Assembly (NCBI GenBank): GCA_029260575.1 | Contig: JAJDDB010000035.1 | Span: forward strand, 186,001 to 250,000 | Direction: 5' to 3' | DNA: 64,000 bases | Source: Phycisphaerales bacterium | Lineage (GTDB): Bacteria; Planctomycetota; Phycisphaerae; Phycisphaerales; SM1A02 | Shown here: positions 9,680-17,023 of the stretch, piece after piece | Position numbering within the stretch: the stretch's first letter is position 1 | Layout: each line of letters starts with the position of its first letter | Notes under the pieces: generated by a model | Database searches by the model: none | Seen by the model: only the letters and a program-made list of their open reading frames with translations | What the model was told of the DNA's origin: nothing | Translations under genes and position numbers: made by a program

Positions 9680-9970
9680 TCAGCTTGCCTTGGCGATTTT
9701 CTCTGCAGCGATGAACTTCGGCATCGCCGGATCGCTGGGAAGGATATCGACGCACCGGCCGCGGAACTGGACGTTGCCTGCAGCCAGGGCGTACAGGGTG
9801 TCATCGCGGCCGCGGGCAACCAGATACCCGGGCTTGAACTTCGTGCCGCACTGGCGCACGAGAATGGAGCCGGCTTTGGCCTGCTCACCGCCGTAGAGCT
9901 TCACCCCGCGATACTGGGGGTTGGAGTCGCGACCGTTGCGGCTGGAGCCTTGTCCCTTTTTATGTGCCAT
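9680..9970 (-). CDS. rpmA: 50S ribosomal protein L27
   Basis: This 96-residue L27 lies at the peptidyl-transferase centre, where its N-terminal tail reaches the tRNA CCA end. It begins [20 protein letters not shown], the mature-type N-terminus, with no cleavable Firmicutes-style extension. [15 protein letters not shown] and [10 protein letters not shown] are typical of the family. The usual partner rplU (L21) is absent upstream; an unrelated exported-protein gene is there instead. obg follows downstream after a terminator. Confidence 0.97.
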   Translation of the reverse strand: MAHKKGQGSSRNGRDSNPQYRGVKLYGGEQAKAGSILVRQCGTKFKPGYLVARGRDDTLYALAAGNVQFRGRCVDILPSDPAMPKFIAAEKIAKAS

Positions 9971-10033
9971 AGCGTGAAGTCCGTTTTCAGAGTCTGGGGC
10001 TGGTTTCAGCGAGCCGCGTAGTGTACGAATCCC

Positions 10034-10687
10034 TTACCGCAAAATCCAGCGTTCATCGACGAGCCGAACCGGCTCGCTGCCGAGAGCTGCGGCATTGCCG
10101 GGGATCAGGTAATTGCGCTGCAGGGTCTTGCGAAGAACGATGGACTCGCCGGAGATGGGGTGCATCACCCGGGCGGTTTCGCCGCTGACGCCAGCGATAA
10201 AGAGGCTTATCTCATTGACCTTGAGATTGCGGGCCGGCCAGATAACGATGCCGTCAATGGCGTGCTCCGGCCCCTGGAAAACGTCGCCGATGGCTTCGTT
10301 TTGCTGTTCCAGAAGATCATTGCCGAGCAGCTCAATCAGCTCGGTGGTGATATCCGGCGGGACATCTCGGCCTGATTCGAGGATTTTGCCTGTATCGGTG
10401 AAAAGCGTGAATTGCGGGGCCCAGATACGGTCTGCCCCGGATTCGTTGGAAACGACGTAGGTGAAATACCAGTAGGACTCGCCGGTTTGCCGATCGAGAT
10501 ATAAGCGTAGTGGGCCGGGTTCGAAATCGAGCTCCCAGCTGCGTGAAACGGGGGCCGGCTTGGGATATCCAGCTGCAGCGATGGTTGCAAACAGCGTTGC
10601 CGCCAACAGGGCCAGCGAGCCAGGGGATATCGTTCGCGCTCGGCGAACTGTACGAGTCGTGGACTGAACCATCGTGGACTGAACCAT
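10034..10687 (-). CDS. Conserved exported protein of unknown function
   Basis: From ATG 10687 the protein has 217 residues. A basic stretch (RTVRRAR) precedes a hydrophobic segment (SLALLAATLFATIAAA) that looks like a signal peptide. The mature part is beta-rich (YWYFTYVVSN, IDGIVIWP, VNEISLFIAG) and ends VDERWILR. No catalytic motif was recognised. The start is ambiguous because a 15-base duplication (10659-10688) repeats the initiation codon, giving MVQST twice; ATG 10672 works equally well. The frame also stays open upstream to 10864, but that would bury the signal peptide and run into the divergent GNAT gene. Confidence 0.65.
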   Translation of the reverse strand: MVQSTMVQSTTRTVRRARTISPGSLALLAATLFATIAAAGYPKPAPVSRSWELDFEPGPLRLYLDRQTGESYWYFTYVVSNESGADRIWAPQFTLFTDTGKILESGRDVPPDITTELIELLGNDLLEQQNEAIGDVFQGPEHAIDGIVIWPARNLKVNEISLFIAGVSGETARVMHPISGESIVLRKTLQRNYLIPGNAAALGSEPVRLVDERWILR

Positions 10688-10688
10688 C
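10659..10688. repeat. 15-bp tandem duplication over a start codon
   Basis: gtggactgaaccatc occurs twice in a row without change. On the minus strand it duplicates the start codon and first residues (MVQST MVQST) of the exported-protein gene that ends at 10034. It is exactly in frame. Confidence 0.9.
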
Positions 10689-10782
10689 AGTGATACTCCG
10701 ATCGGGGCGAGCCGGGTATTGTAATGCAGGGCGCTGCGGACCGAAACCCGCAGCAGGCCCGACCTGAGGCGAAAGGCCGTCA

Positions 10783-11757
10783 ATGACTGTTTCGCAGAGC
10801 CAGAGACCGGGGATGCAGCCGAACGGCGGAGAATCTGCCAGCCGGGTCTATCGCGTGCCCGCACAGCGGCACATGGAGGCTCTGGAACAGTTGGTCAGTG
10901 CAGCAAGCGACACCGGCAGAGAGGCTGCCAAGCGGTTTCGTGAGTATGCCGAGCTCAATAAGATCAATCTGGATGCCATGTGGGCTGTTGACGACAAGCG
11001 CGGCCGAATCGAGCGAGCTTTGCTGGCGGTGCCGGCTCCCGGGCGTACAGCAATGGTGTTCGTCTCCCGCCCGACCCGGGCAGCAGATGTTGAGCCGTCC
11101 GGCGAGTTGATTGATGCAGCGGCTCGCGACATGGCCGCATTCAAGATCAGTCTGGCGCAAGTGTTAATCGACCCGCGCGACAGCCGGGAACTGCGAGCAT
11201 TCGAAGTTGGCGGGTTCACGAAACTTGCGGAGCTGAGCTATCTCGAACGTTCCATCCCGTCGGTTCAGATGGCCTCTCCGCCGAACTGGCCGGACGGCAT
11301 CAACGTTGAGGCGTGTGTGGATCCGTTTGCTTCGGATTGGTCGCAAACGCTTGAGCAGTCGTACGTTGACACACTTGATTGCCCTGGGCTGCTGGGACTG
11401 CGACGCATTGAAGATGTCATCGAAGGCCACAAGTCTGTTGGCGCATTTGAACCTGCTTTGTGGACGTTGCTGCGCGTGCAGGGCACACCAGCGGGTGTGT
11501 TGCTGCTGAACCCCACGCCGACAACACGCTCGATCGAACTCGTCTATCTGGGCCTTATACCGTCAGCACGAGGCAAGGGCCTGGCCACAAAGCTCCTTGA
11601 ATACGGGTTGTCGCTTGTTGCAGGGCGCGAGGAGCGCGTTATCACACTGGCAGTTGATGAGCAGAATACGCCTGCATTGCGGTTGTATACCGCTTCGGGG
11701 TTTCATCCGATGCTCCGCCGAGTTGCGTGCATCCGTTCAATCGAAGCGCCGGCCTGA
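10783..11757 (+). CDS. GNAT-family N-acetyltransferase
   Basis: This 324-residue protein has a C-terminal GNAT domain (about 220-320) with the acetyl-CoA pyrophosphate loop SARGKGLATKLLEYG, then VITLAVDEQNTPALRLYTASGF, the last beta-alpha unit of the fold. The N-terminal half may be a second, degenerate GNAT-like domain, as in mycothiol-synthase-type tandem acetyltransferases, but it lacks an obvious CoA loop. The substrate is unknown. ATG 10783 is preceded by AAAGG at good spacing. It is transcribed away from the exported-protein gene, with about 95 bases between their starts, and leads into the dnaA regulatory gap. Confidence 0.85.
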   Translation: MTVSQSQRPGMQPNGGESASRVYRVPAQRHMEALEQLVSAASDTGREAAKRFREYAELNKINLDAMWAVDDKRGRIERALLAVPAPGRTAMVFVSRPTRAADVEPSGELIDAAARDMAAFKISLAQVLIDPRDSRELRAFEVGGFTKLAELSYLERSIPSVQMASPPNWPDGINVEACVDPFASDWSQTLEQSYVDTLDCPGLLGLRRIEDVIEGHKSVGAFEPALWTLLRVQGTPAGVLLLNPTPTTRSIELVYLGLIPSARGKGLATKLLEYGLSLVAGREERVITLAVDEQNTPALRLYTASGFHPMLRRVACIRSIEAPA

Positions 11758-12378
11758 TTGGTACTCGGCGCTGCGCACTGCGAATGGACGTTGCTGCATT
11801 GGTATAACCTGTGGACAAACGTTTCGCTGTTGTTGCTGTATGTGATTGCGAGAGTTGCGCGCGTTTGATTGCGCAATGCGCGACAGACACGCGAACCATC
11901 CACGATTTGTTCGACCGGGTGGATAAAGTTTTTTTCACCGCCGAATGTGTCGGTACGTAAAGGACTTTCGCATTGTGGATGCGTTCAATTTTGGTTTTGA
12001 CATCTTGTCGAGCGCGCAAATATTCCGTACCTTTGCCGTGTTGCTCAGGGACGAGTGATGTGCAGGGTCGAGGGCACGGCTGCTGACGAAAACAGTGGGA
12101 CAACTCCGGATGCTCGCAACGAGAGTGTTCGGTTAAAACGCAATCGATAAATGATTGACCGCACAAAAGTGCATCGCGAGCGTTCCGCTCGGCAGGGCTA
12201 TCCGTGCGTCAACATCGAGGCGGCCGCTGCTTGGCGTCAGGAGCTACGACTGTGGCATTGGTTGGGGAGGGATTCCACTGACAGTTCACGCAAACCCGGT
12301 TCAATCGTCCAGCGGGACGAGCAGCAATCGGTGCATCGACACCATCAGGTCTGTCCTCAGGTGCAGGAGACAAAGGCA
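11758..12378. promoter_or_regulatory. Long dnaA upstream region with DnaA-box-like sites (candidate oriC or autoregulatory region)
   Basis: No convincing gene lies in this 620-base gap. Three 9-mers resemble the reversed DnaA box tgtggataa: tgtggacaa at 11810-11818 (one mismatch), ggtggataa at 11918-11926 (one mismatch) and tgtggatgc at 11974-11982 (two mismatches). The second runs straight into an A/T tract (aaagttttttt). A cluster beside dnaA is the usual place for oriC or for DnaA autoregulation. Against this, there is no dnaN/gyrB neighbourhood, and the encoded DnaA has an altered DNA-contact signature, so its box may differ. GC-skew analysis would settle it. Confidence 0.35.
11997..12024 (+). 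promoter_or_regulatory. Candidate sigma-70-type promoter for dnaA
   Basis: A perfect -35 hexamer ttgaca (11997-12002) is followed, after 16 bases, by aatatt (12019-12024), which matches 4 of 6 of the -10 consensus. The leader to ATG 12379 would be about 345 bases, which is long. Promoter preferences in this phylum are poorly known. Confidence 0.3.
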
Positions 12379-13974
12379 ATGGCCAATCGGGACACGTCCG
12401 CACACTCAACAACTCCTCCAACGTCCAAGACAAGGAGCCGACACGTCAGCAAAGTTCGCAGGATTGCTGAAAACATCAGCACCCAACTTGGTGATCGCAA
12501 ATACGACAAATGGTTCAGTCATACGCAATTTGAAATCACCGACAGCGGACTTCGCGTTTCCACAGGAAGCACATACGTCAAGAACTGGATTGATTCGAAC
12601 TTTGCGAAGGTACTGGAGAACGCAGCCCGCAAGGAAATCGGCGACAGCGCTTGCGTCACAATCGAGGTGGATGCAAATAACCCCGGTCCGGCAGCACCCG
12701 GTTCTGCGGCAACACCGACCAACAAACGGCATTCGGCCCGCCAGGCAGATTCAGACGGCAGCGGCCGCACCACGCAGTCAAAGACCAGCGGCAGCAACCG
12801 CCGTACACAAAGCGGCGCGGCAGGCCGCAGCCGATCAAACGACAGTGATTCGGCTCGATCCAACGAATTGAAACGGCTGGAAGACTTTGTCACCGGTTCG
12901 TGCAACGAACTTGCAAGCGCTGGTGCTTGCCGGATGGCTGATGATGACGAATCGGTGTCAATGAGCCCGTTCTTCGTACACAGCGCATGCGGGCTCGGAA
13001 AGACGCATCTCATGCAGGGCATTTGCAGGCGATACATCGAGCGCAATGGTCGCAGTCACCGCGCGCGCTACATGACCGGCGAACAGTTCACCAACGAATA
13101 CATCGCTTCTGTCAAGACCGGCTCGGTGGAGAGTTTCCGCAATCGAATGCGCCGGCTCGAAATGCTGGTCATTGATGATGTGCGCTTCTTGGCCAACAAG
13201 ATGCGCACGCAAAGCGAACTGCTGTACACACTTGATGAACTGGATTTGAAAGGCGCGCGGGTTGCGCTGTCGAGCGATCTGCATCCCCGAAAAATCCGCG
13301 GACTGCGCCAGCCGCTGGTGAGTCGTTTTCTGTCGGGGATGGTTGTCAGCCTGGATCGGCCGGATCGGCAGACTCGGCATCAACTCGTTGCCAGCCTCGC
13401 CAAGCGGCGCGGTCTGCAGCTCAATGACGCAGCAACGCAGGCGATCGCCGGCCAGTGCCTTGCGTCTGTTCGGGAAATGGAAGGCGCGTTGACGAATCTC
13501 AAGGCCCTGCGCGATCTGGCGGGAACTGAAGGCGAAATTGGTTTGATGCTGGTGCAGCAGGTCTTTGAAGAGGACGCCTGGCAGCCGACAAATCCCGTAC
13601 GGATTGCCACGGTCATTGATGCAGTCTGTGATCACCTTGCAGTCAGTCGTGCGGAACTCATCGGCAGTCGGCGCAATCGGCAGGTTGTGACAGCCCGCGG
13701 GCTGGTGGCGTATCTCGGCAGGGAGCTCACCTCGCACAGCTATCCCGAAATCGCTCAGGAAATGGGCCGGAAATACCATTCGACAGTGCATACCGCAGCA
13801 CAACGACTGAAACGGCAGCTTCGTGATGATGAAACTGTGCAGCTCGGCCGTGGCGACCCACCGATGCGCGTGCAGGAACTGGTAGACCAGATTCGCCATT
13901 CGATCATGCGCGGTGGCGCGTCGGCTGCGAGCCGCAGGAATCTCCACGGCAGCGATCGGGTACACTTCTCGTAA
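12379..13974 (+). CDS. dnaA: Chromosomal replication initiator protein DnaA (divergent)
   Basis: DnaA melts the origin and recruits helicase. From ATG 12379 (GGAGA upstream) it has 531 residues; the frame is open back to 12151, but that part is low-complexity and unlike DnaA. The N-terminal domain (about 18-95) is followed by a Ser/Gly/Arg-rich linker (about 97-158). The AAA+ domain has Walker A HSACGLGKTHLM (near 202-213, where YGGVGLGKT is usual), Walker B LVIDDVRFL, the SRF arginine-finger region and sensor-2 VREMEGAL. In domain IV the signature is G-R-K-Y-H-S-T-V (463-470) instead of GGRDHTTV: the base-contacting His is kept, but Asp is Tyr. The stop overlaps the next start by one base (TAATG). 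dnaN is not adjacent. Confidence 0.9.
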   Translation: MANRDTSAHSTTPPTSKTRSRHVSKVRRIAENISTQLGDRKYDKWFSHTQFEITDSGLRVSTGSTYVKNWIDSNFAKVLENAARKEIGDSACVTIEVDANNPGPAAPGSAATPTNKRHSARQADSDGSGRTTQSKTSGSNRRTQSGAAGRSRSNDSDSARSNELKRLEDFVTGSCNELASAGACRMADDDESVSMSPFFVHSACGLGKTHLMQGICRRYIERNGRSHRARYMTGEQFTNEYIASVKTGSVESFRNRMRRLEMLVIDDVRFLANKMRTQSELLYTLDELDLKGARVALSSDLHPRKIRGLRQPLVSRFLSGMVVSLDRPDRQTRHQLVASLAKRRGLQLNDAATQAIAGQCLASVREMEGALTNLKALRDLAGTEGEIGLMLVQQVFEEDAWQPTNPVRIATVIDAVCDHLAVSRAELIGSRRNRQVVTARGLVAYLGRELTSHSYPEIAQEMGRKYHSTVHTAAQRLKRQLRDDETVQLGRGDPPMRVQELVDQIRHSIMRGGASAASRRNLHGSDRVHFS

Positions 13975-15452
13975 TGAAACATGGTTCTGTTCGAACGATC
14001 CTCGTAGTGGCACTGCTGCTTCTGGGCACGTCACGCGCAACTGCTGATTCACTGTCCGCCTCCATTGGACAATTGGAGATGGCAGTCACCCCGCAGCGCG
14101 GCGGTGACCATCTGAATCTGTTGTTCGCGCTGCGGCAACTGCAGGCACCGGCGATGCGGCCGTTGTTCTACAAACTTGTGCAGCATGAAGAGTGGGCTGT
14201 ACAGGTGCATGCTGTGCTTGGGCTCGCAGCCCTCAGCGAAAGCAAGCAGATCGACCCGTGGTTGGTTCGTCAGATGAACCCCAACGGGCACGATGCGCTG
14301 ATCGCCAATGCACTGGATCTCGGCATGCTCGATCCTGAGCAGATGCGCGAGCTCATTCGACATGATGAACTCGGTCCGATGCCGCGGCTGCTCGTGCTCT
14401 CTGAACTCGTCTCGTTGGACGAACAAGCCTCGGCTGAACAGCTTCAGAAGCTGTGCGACCATGCGGACCTACACGTCAGCGCTTTGGCTGCTGCAGCGTT
14501 AGTGCAGACCGGTGATGAATCTAAGTTCAGCGCTGTACGCCAACGGCTCGCATCGATGAGCAACCGTGAGCGCCAGCTTCATTTGCAATGGCTTTTTGAA
14601 GCGATTCGGCAGTATGAATTTACAGCGCTGCTGCCGTGGATCAAACAGACACTGAATGATGAAACCCTGGATGAGCCTGTGCAGTTTGCAGCGGTGTTTG
14701 CACTTGCGGAACTTGGAGATTCGGATGTGATGGGCTTCTGGAGCGAGTCGCTCGGCGCAAAACCGCGGCACGTACAACTCATTCGCTACGCGCTCATTCT
14801 GCTGGTGTGCGCCGATGAAGTTCCGCTTGATGCATTTGATCAATTGCCCGCTGACGATGTGCTGCTCCAACAGATTGCTGCCACCGGTAGAGCGATTCGC
14901 TCGCAGCGCAATCAGGTGTTGGAATTAAAGAACCTGCTGGATCTGGAGCATCGCAAATCGACTGACCTGGCGATGCCGCATATCAAGAATCTTTCTGATA
15001 CGCAGGCAGCGGATATCTACGGCCACCTCATCGATCGGCTGGCAAGAACCGAAGCGCAGAACGCTGAGACGATTGCGGTCGGTGTTCGAGCGACGGGCGA
15101 GTTGATGAAGATCGATCCGATACTTGTACTCAATCGGTTGAAGACTGCTGAAGACGATTCAATTCATCAGCAAGCGATTCTCCTTGGCCTGATGGATGTA
15201 CACGATGAATCTGTCGGCGAAGCCGCATCGACGATTCGCCGAATAGGCGCAGGGCGTGCGGATTCATTGGCGCTGCTGCTGATGGCAAAGAACCTGCCGA
15301 CGCTTGAAGTCGAACAGATCAATCGGCTGGGCATGATTGCGTCCGGTGGCGGTCGTGTATCAGCAGTCCTGCAAACCCAGGCAGCGTGGCTGTACGTGCA
15401 GCACACTGGCAATGTCGAAAAAGCACTTGGTCGATTGTTTCCAGGTTCCTGA
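13974..15452 (+). CDS. Exported HEAT-repeat protein coupled to dnaA
   Basis: This 492-residue protein has a signal peptide (residues 7-25, ILVVALLLLGTSRATA) followed by helical repeats of HEAT type throughout, such as WAVQVHAVLGLAAL, HVSALAAAALVQTG and PVQFAAVFALAEL. No enzymatic motif is visible. Its ATG shares a base with the dnaA stop, so the two are probably translated together, although one product is cytoplasmic and the other exported. It recalls the HEAT portion of the proteins at 0.6-5 kb but lacks a VWA domain. It is presumably a protein-protein scaffold. The link to replication may be only an operon accident. Confidence 0.75.
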   Translation: MKHGSVRTILVVALLLLGTSRATADSLSASIGQLEMAVTPQRGGDHLNLLFALRQLQAPAMRPLFYKLVQHEEWAVQVHAVLGLAALSESKQIDPWLVRQMNPNGHDALIANALDLGMLDPEQMRELIRHDELGPMPRLLVLSELVSLDEQASAEQLQKLCDHADLHVSALAAAALVQTGDESKFSAVRQRLASMSNRERQLHLQWLFEAIRQYEFTALLPWIKQTLNDETLDEPVQFAAVFALAELGDSDVMGFWSESLGAKPRHVQLIRYALILLVCADEVPLDAFDQLPADDVLLQQIAATGRAIRSQRNQVLELKNLLDLEHRKSTDLAMPHIKNLSDTQAADIYGHLIDRLARTEAQNAETIAVGVRATGELMKIDPILVLNRLKTAEDDSIHQQAILLGLMDVHDESVGEAASTIRRIGAGRADSLALLLMAKNLPTLEVEQINRLGMIASGGGRVSAVLQTQAAWLYVQHTGNVEKALGRLFPGS

Positions 15453-15506
15453 GTTCGCTGCTCTTATTGCACAGAGCGCATTCCTGAACGAGACTGCGAG
15501 CCAGAC

Positions 15507-16691
15507 GTGTCCAATCAGATACCACTGAGTTATCCCGACATTACTGATGCAGAGATTCGCGCGGTCACTCAAACGCTGCGCAGCGGTCGCCTGAGCATCG
15601 GCCCCAAACTTGAAGAGTTCGAAGAACGTGTGGCTGACCGCGTCGGGCGCATGCATGGCATCGGCGTTAACAGCGGAACCAGCGGGCTGCATCTTGTGCT
15701 CAAAGCGCTTGATATCGGCCCCGGCGATGAAGTCATCACACCTGCGTTCAGTTTCGTCGCGTCTGCCAACTGCATCGAATACGTCGGCGCCAAGCCGGTC
15801 TTTGTTGATTGCGATCCGCGCACGTTGAATATCAACCTCGAAGCTGTCGAACGAGCGATCACCGACAAGACTCGCGCAATCGTCGGCGTGCATGTGTTCG
15901 GAAACCCTACAGGCATGGCGGCCCTTGCAGCGCTTGCCACCAAACACGAAATCTCGCTCGTTGAAGATGCCTGCGAAGGGCTCGGCGGATCGATCAACGG
16001 CGAGCAAATCGGCACGTTTGGCAGAGCTGCGGTGTTCGGCTTTTATCCAAACAAGCAGATCACGACCGGTGAAGGCGGGATGATCATCACCGATGATGAT
16101 CGCCTTGCTGATCTGTGTCGATCGATGCGCAATCAGGGTCGGCCGACGCCGAGACAGATGCCCGATGAGGATGATAACCCCAATGATCGCGAGATGGCAT
16201 CATGGTTGACTCATGAACGGCTTGGGTACAACTATCGCCTCAATGAAATGAGCGCAGCGCTCGGCGTCGAACAGATGAAACGCCTCGATGAACTTCTCGA
16301 AGCCCGTTCAATGGTGGCATCATCGTACATCCGCAGATTGGGCGCTGTGCCGCACCTCATACTGCCGACGATCGAATCAAATGTGAACATGAGCTGGTTC
16401 GTGTTCGTCGCGCGATTGAATGATCAGTTCACCTTTGACGATCGCGATGAGATCCTGCGTGGGTTACGCCGTCATGATGTCGGCGCGGGTGATTACTTTC
16501 CCGCAATTCCGATGCTGCCGTTTTATCGACAGAAGTACGGTTACCAGCCAGGCGACTTCCCGTGCGCCGAATCAGTGAGTCACCGCACGATCGCGCTGCC
16601 GTTTTTTACAAAACTGACCGAGCGCGAAGTCGACCTCATCAGCCAGACGCTGGAATTGATGATCTCACGAATCACCTTCGCACGGGACTAA
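15507..16691 (+). CDS. DegT/DnrJ/EryC1/StrS-family PLP aminotransferase
   Basis: This 394-residue sugar-aminotransferase-family enzyme uses pyridoxal phosphate, usually to aminate UDP- or dTDP-keto sugars for surface glycans or glycoproteins. The motifs are SGTSGLHL (phosphate cup), EDACEGLGG (cofactor Asp) and GFYPNKQITTGEGG, with K183 as the Schiff-base lysine. Translation starts at GTG 15507, giving SNQIPLSYPDI, the usual family N-terminus. The gene stands alone on the plus strand, converging with the flagellar block; a flagellin- or surface-glycosylation role is possible but not shown. A small palindrome (tgtgca-agcac-tgcaca, 16712-16728) after the stop may be a weak terminator. Confidence 0.93.
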   Translation: MSNQIPLSYPDITDAEIRAVTQTLRSGRLSIGPKLEEFEERVADRVGRMHGIGVNSGTSGLHLVLKALDIGPGDEVITPAFSFVASANCIEYVGAKPVFVDCDPRTLNINLEAVERAITDKTRAIVGVHVFGNPTGMAALAALATKHEISLVEDACEGLGGSINGEQIGTFGRAAVFGFYPNKQITTGEGGMIITDDDRLADLCRSMRNQGRPTPRQMPDEDDNPNDREMASWLTHERLGYNYRLNEMSAALGVEQMKRLDELLEARSMVASSYIRRLGAVPHLILPTIESNVNMSWFVFVARLNDQFTFDDRDEILRGLRRHDVGAGDYFPAIPMLPFYRQKYGYQPGDFPCAESVSHRTIALPFFTKLTEREVDLISQTLELMISRITFARD

Positions 16692-16755
16692 CCGAGACAT
16701 CAAGTTGCAGATGTGCAAGCACTGCACACGCCTCTGATGTTTGGCTTTCCAGTTC

Positions 16756-16953
16756 CTATGTCGTAGGAGTCATGCGGCGCAGGTGTCGGCCGTAGTCGAT
16801 CGTCTTGCTGACGATGACCGGCATCGACTCCTTCACGATGATGTGGTCGCCGTTGATCATCGTGATCACCGTGTCCGGATTCTGCTCCACTGAGCGAATC
16901 AAATCCGCGTTGATCACGACAGGCTTCTCATTGAGTCGGGTTAGTGTGATCAT
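16756..16953 (-). CDS. flbD: FlbD-family flagellar protein
   Basis: This 65-residue protein starts MITLTRLN and contains VVINADLIRSVEQNPDTVITMINGD, the pattern of the FlbD/swarming family found after flgE in many flagellar operons. It is a short beta-rich protein of unclear biochemical role. It is the last gene of the flagellar block seen here, 70 bases after flgE. Its start has no evident Shine-Dalgarno sequence, and heptamer repeats lie just before it. Confidence 0.88.
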   Translation of the reverse strand: MITLTRLNEKPVVINADLIRSVEQNPDTVITMINGDHIIVKESMPVIVSKTIDYGRHLRRMTPTT

Positions 16954-16964
16954 GGTGAATTCGT

Positions 16965-16999
16965 CAGAGGTTAGATGTCAGAGTTCAAATCTGATGTTT
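16965..16999. repeat. Heptamer repeat in the flgE-flbD spacer
   Basis: On the plus strand the sequence reads in clean 7-base steps: CAGAGGT, TAGATGT, CAGAGTT, CAAATCT, GATGTTT. It fills about half of the spacer that precedes the flbD start. The same unit appears at 28051 and 58377. Confidence 0.65.
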
Positions 17000-17023
17000 G
17001 GCTTGCCGGGTGTTTGGTTTTTC

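Noticed and set aside
11642-12166. Minus-strand frame of 174 codons in the dnaA upstream gap
   Set aside because: The composition is not protein-like, it overlaps the GNAT gene end, and DnaA-box-like sites fall within it.
12958-14052. Minus-strand frame of 364 codons opposite dnaA
   Set aside because: The DnaA motifs are on the plus strand; this is a shadow frame.
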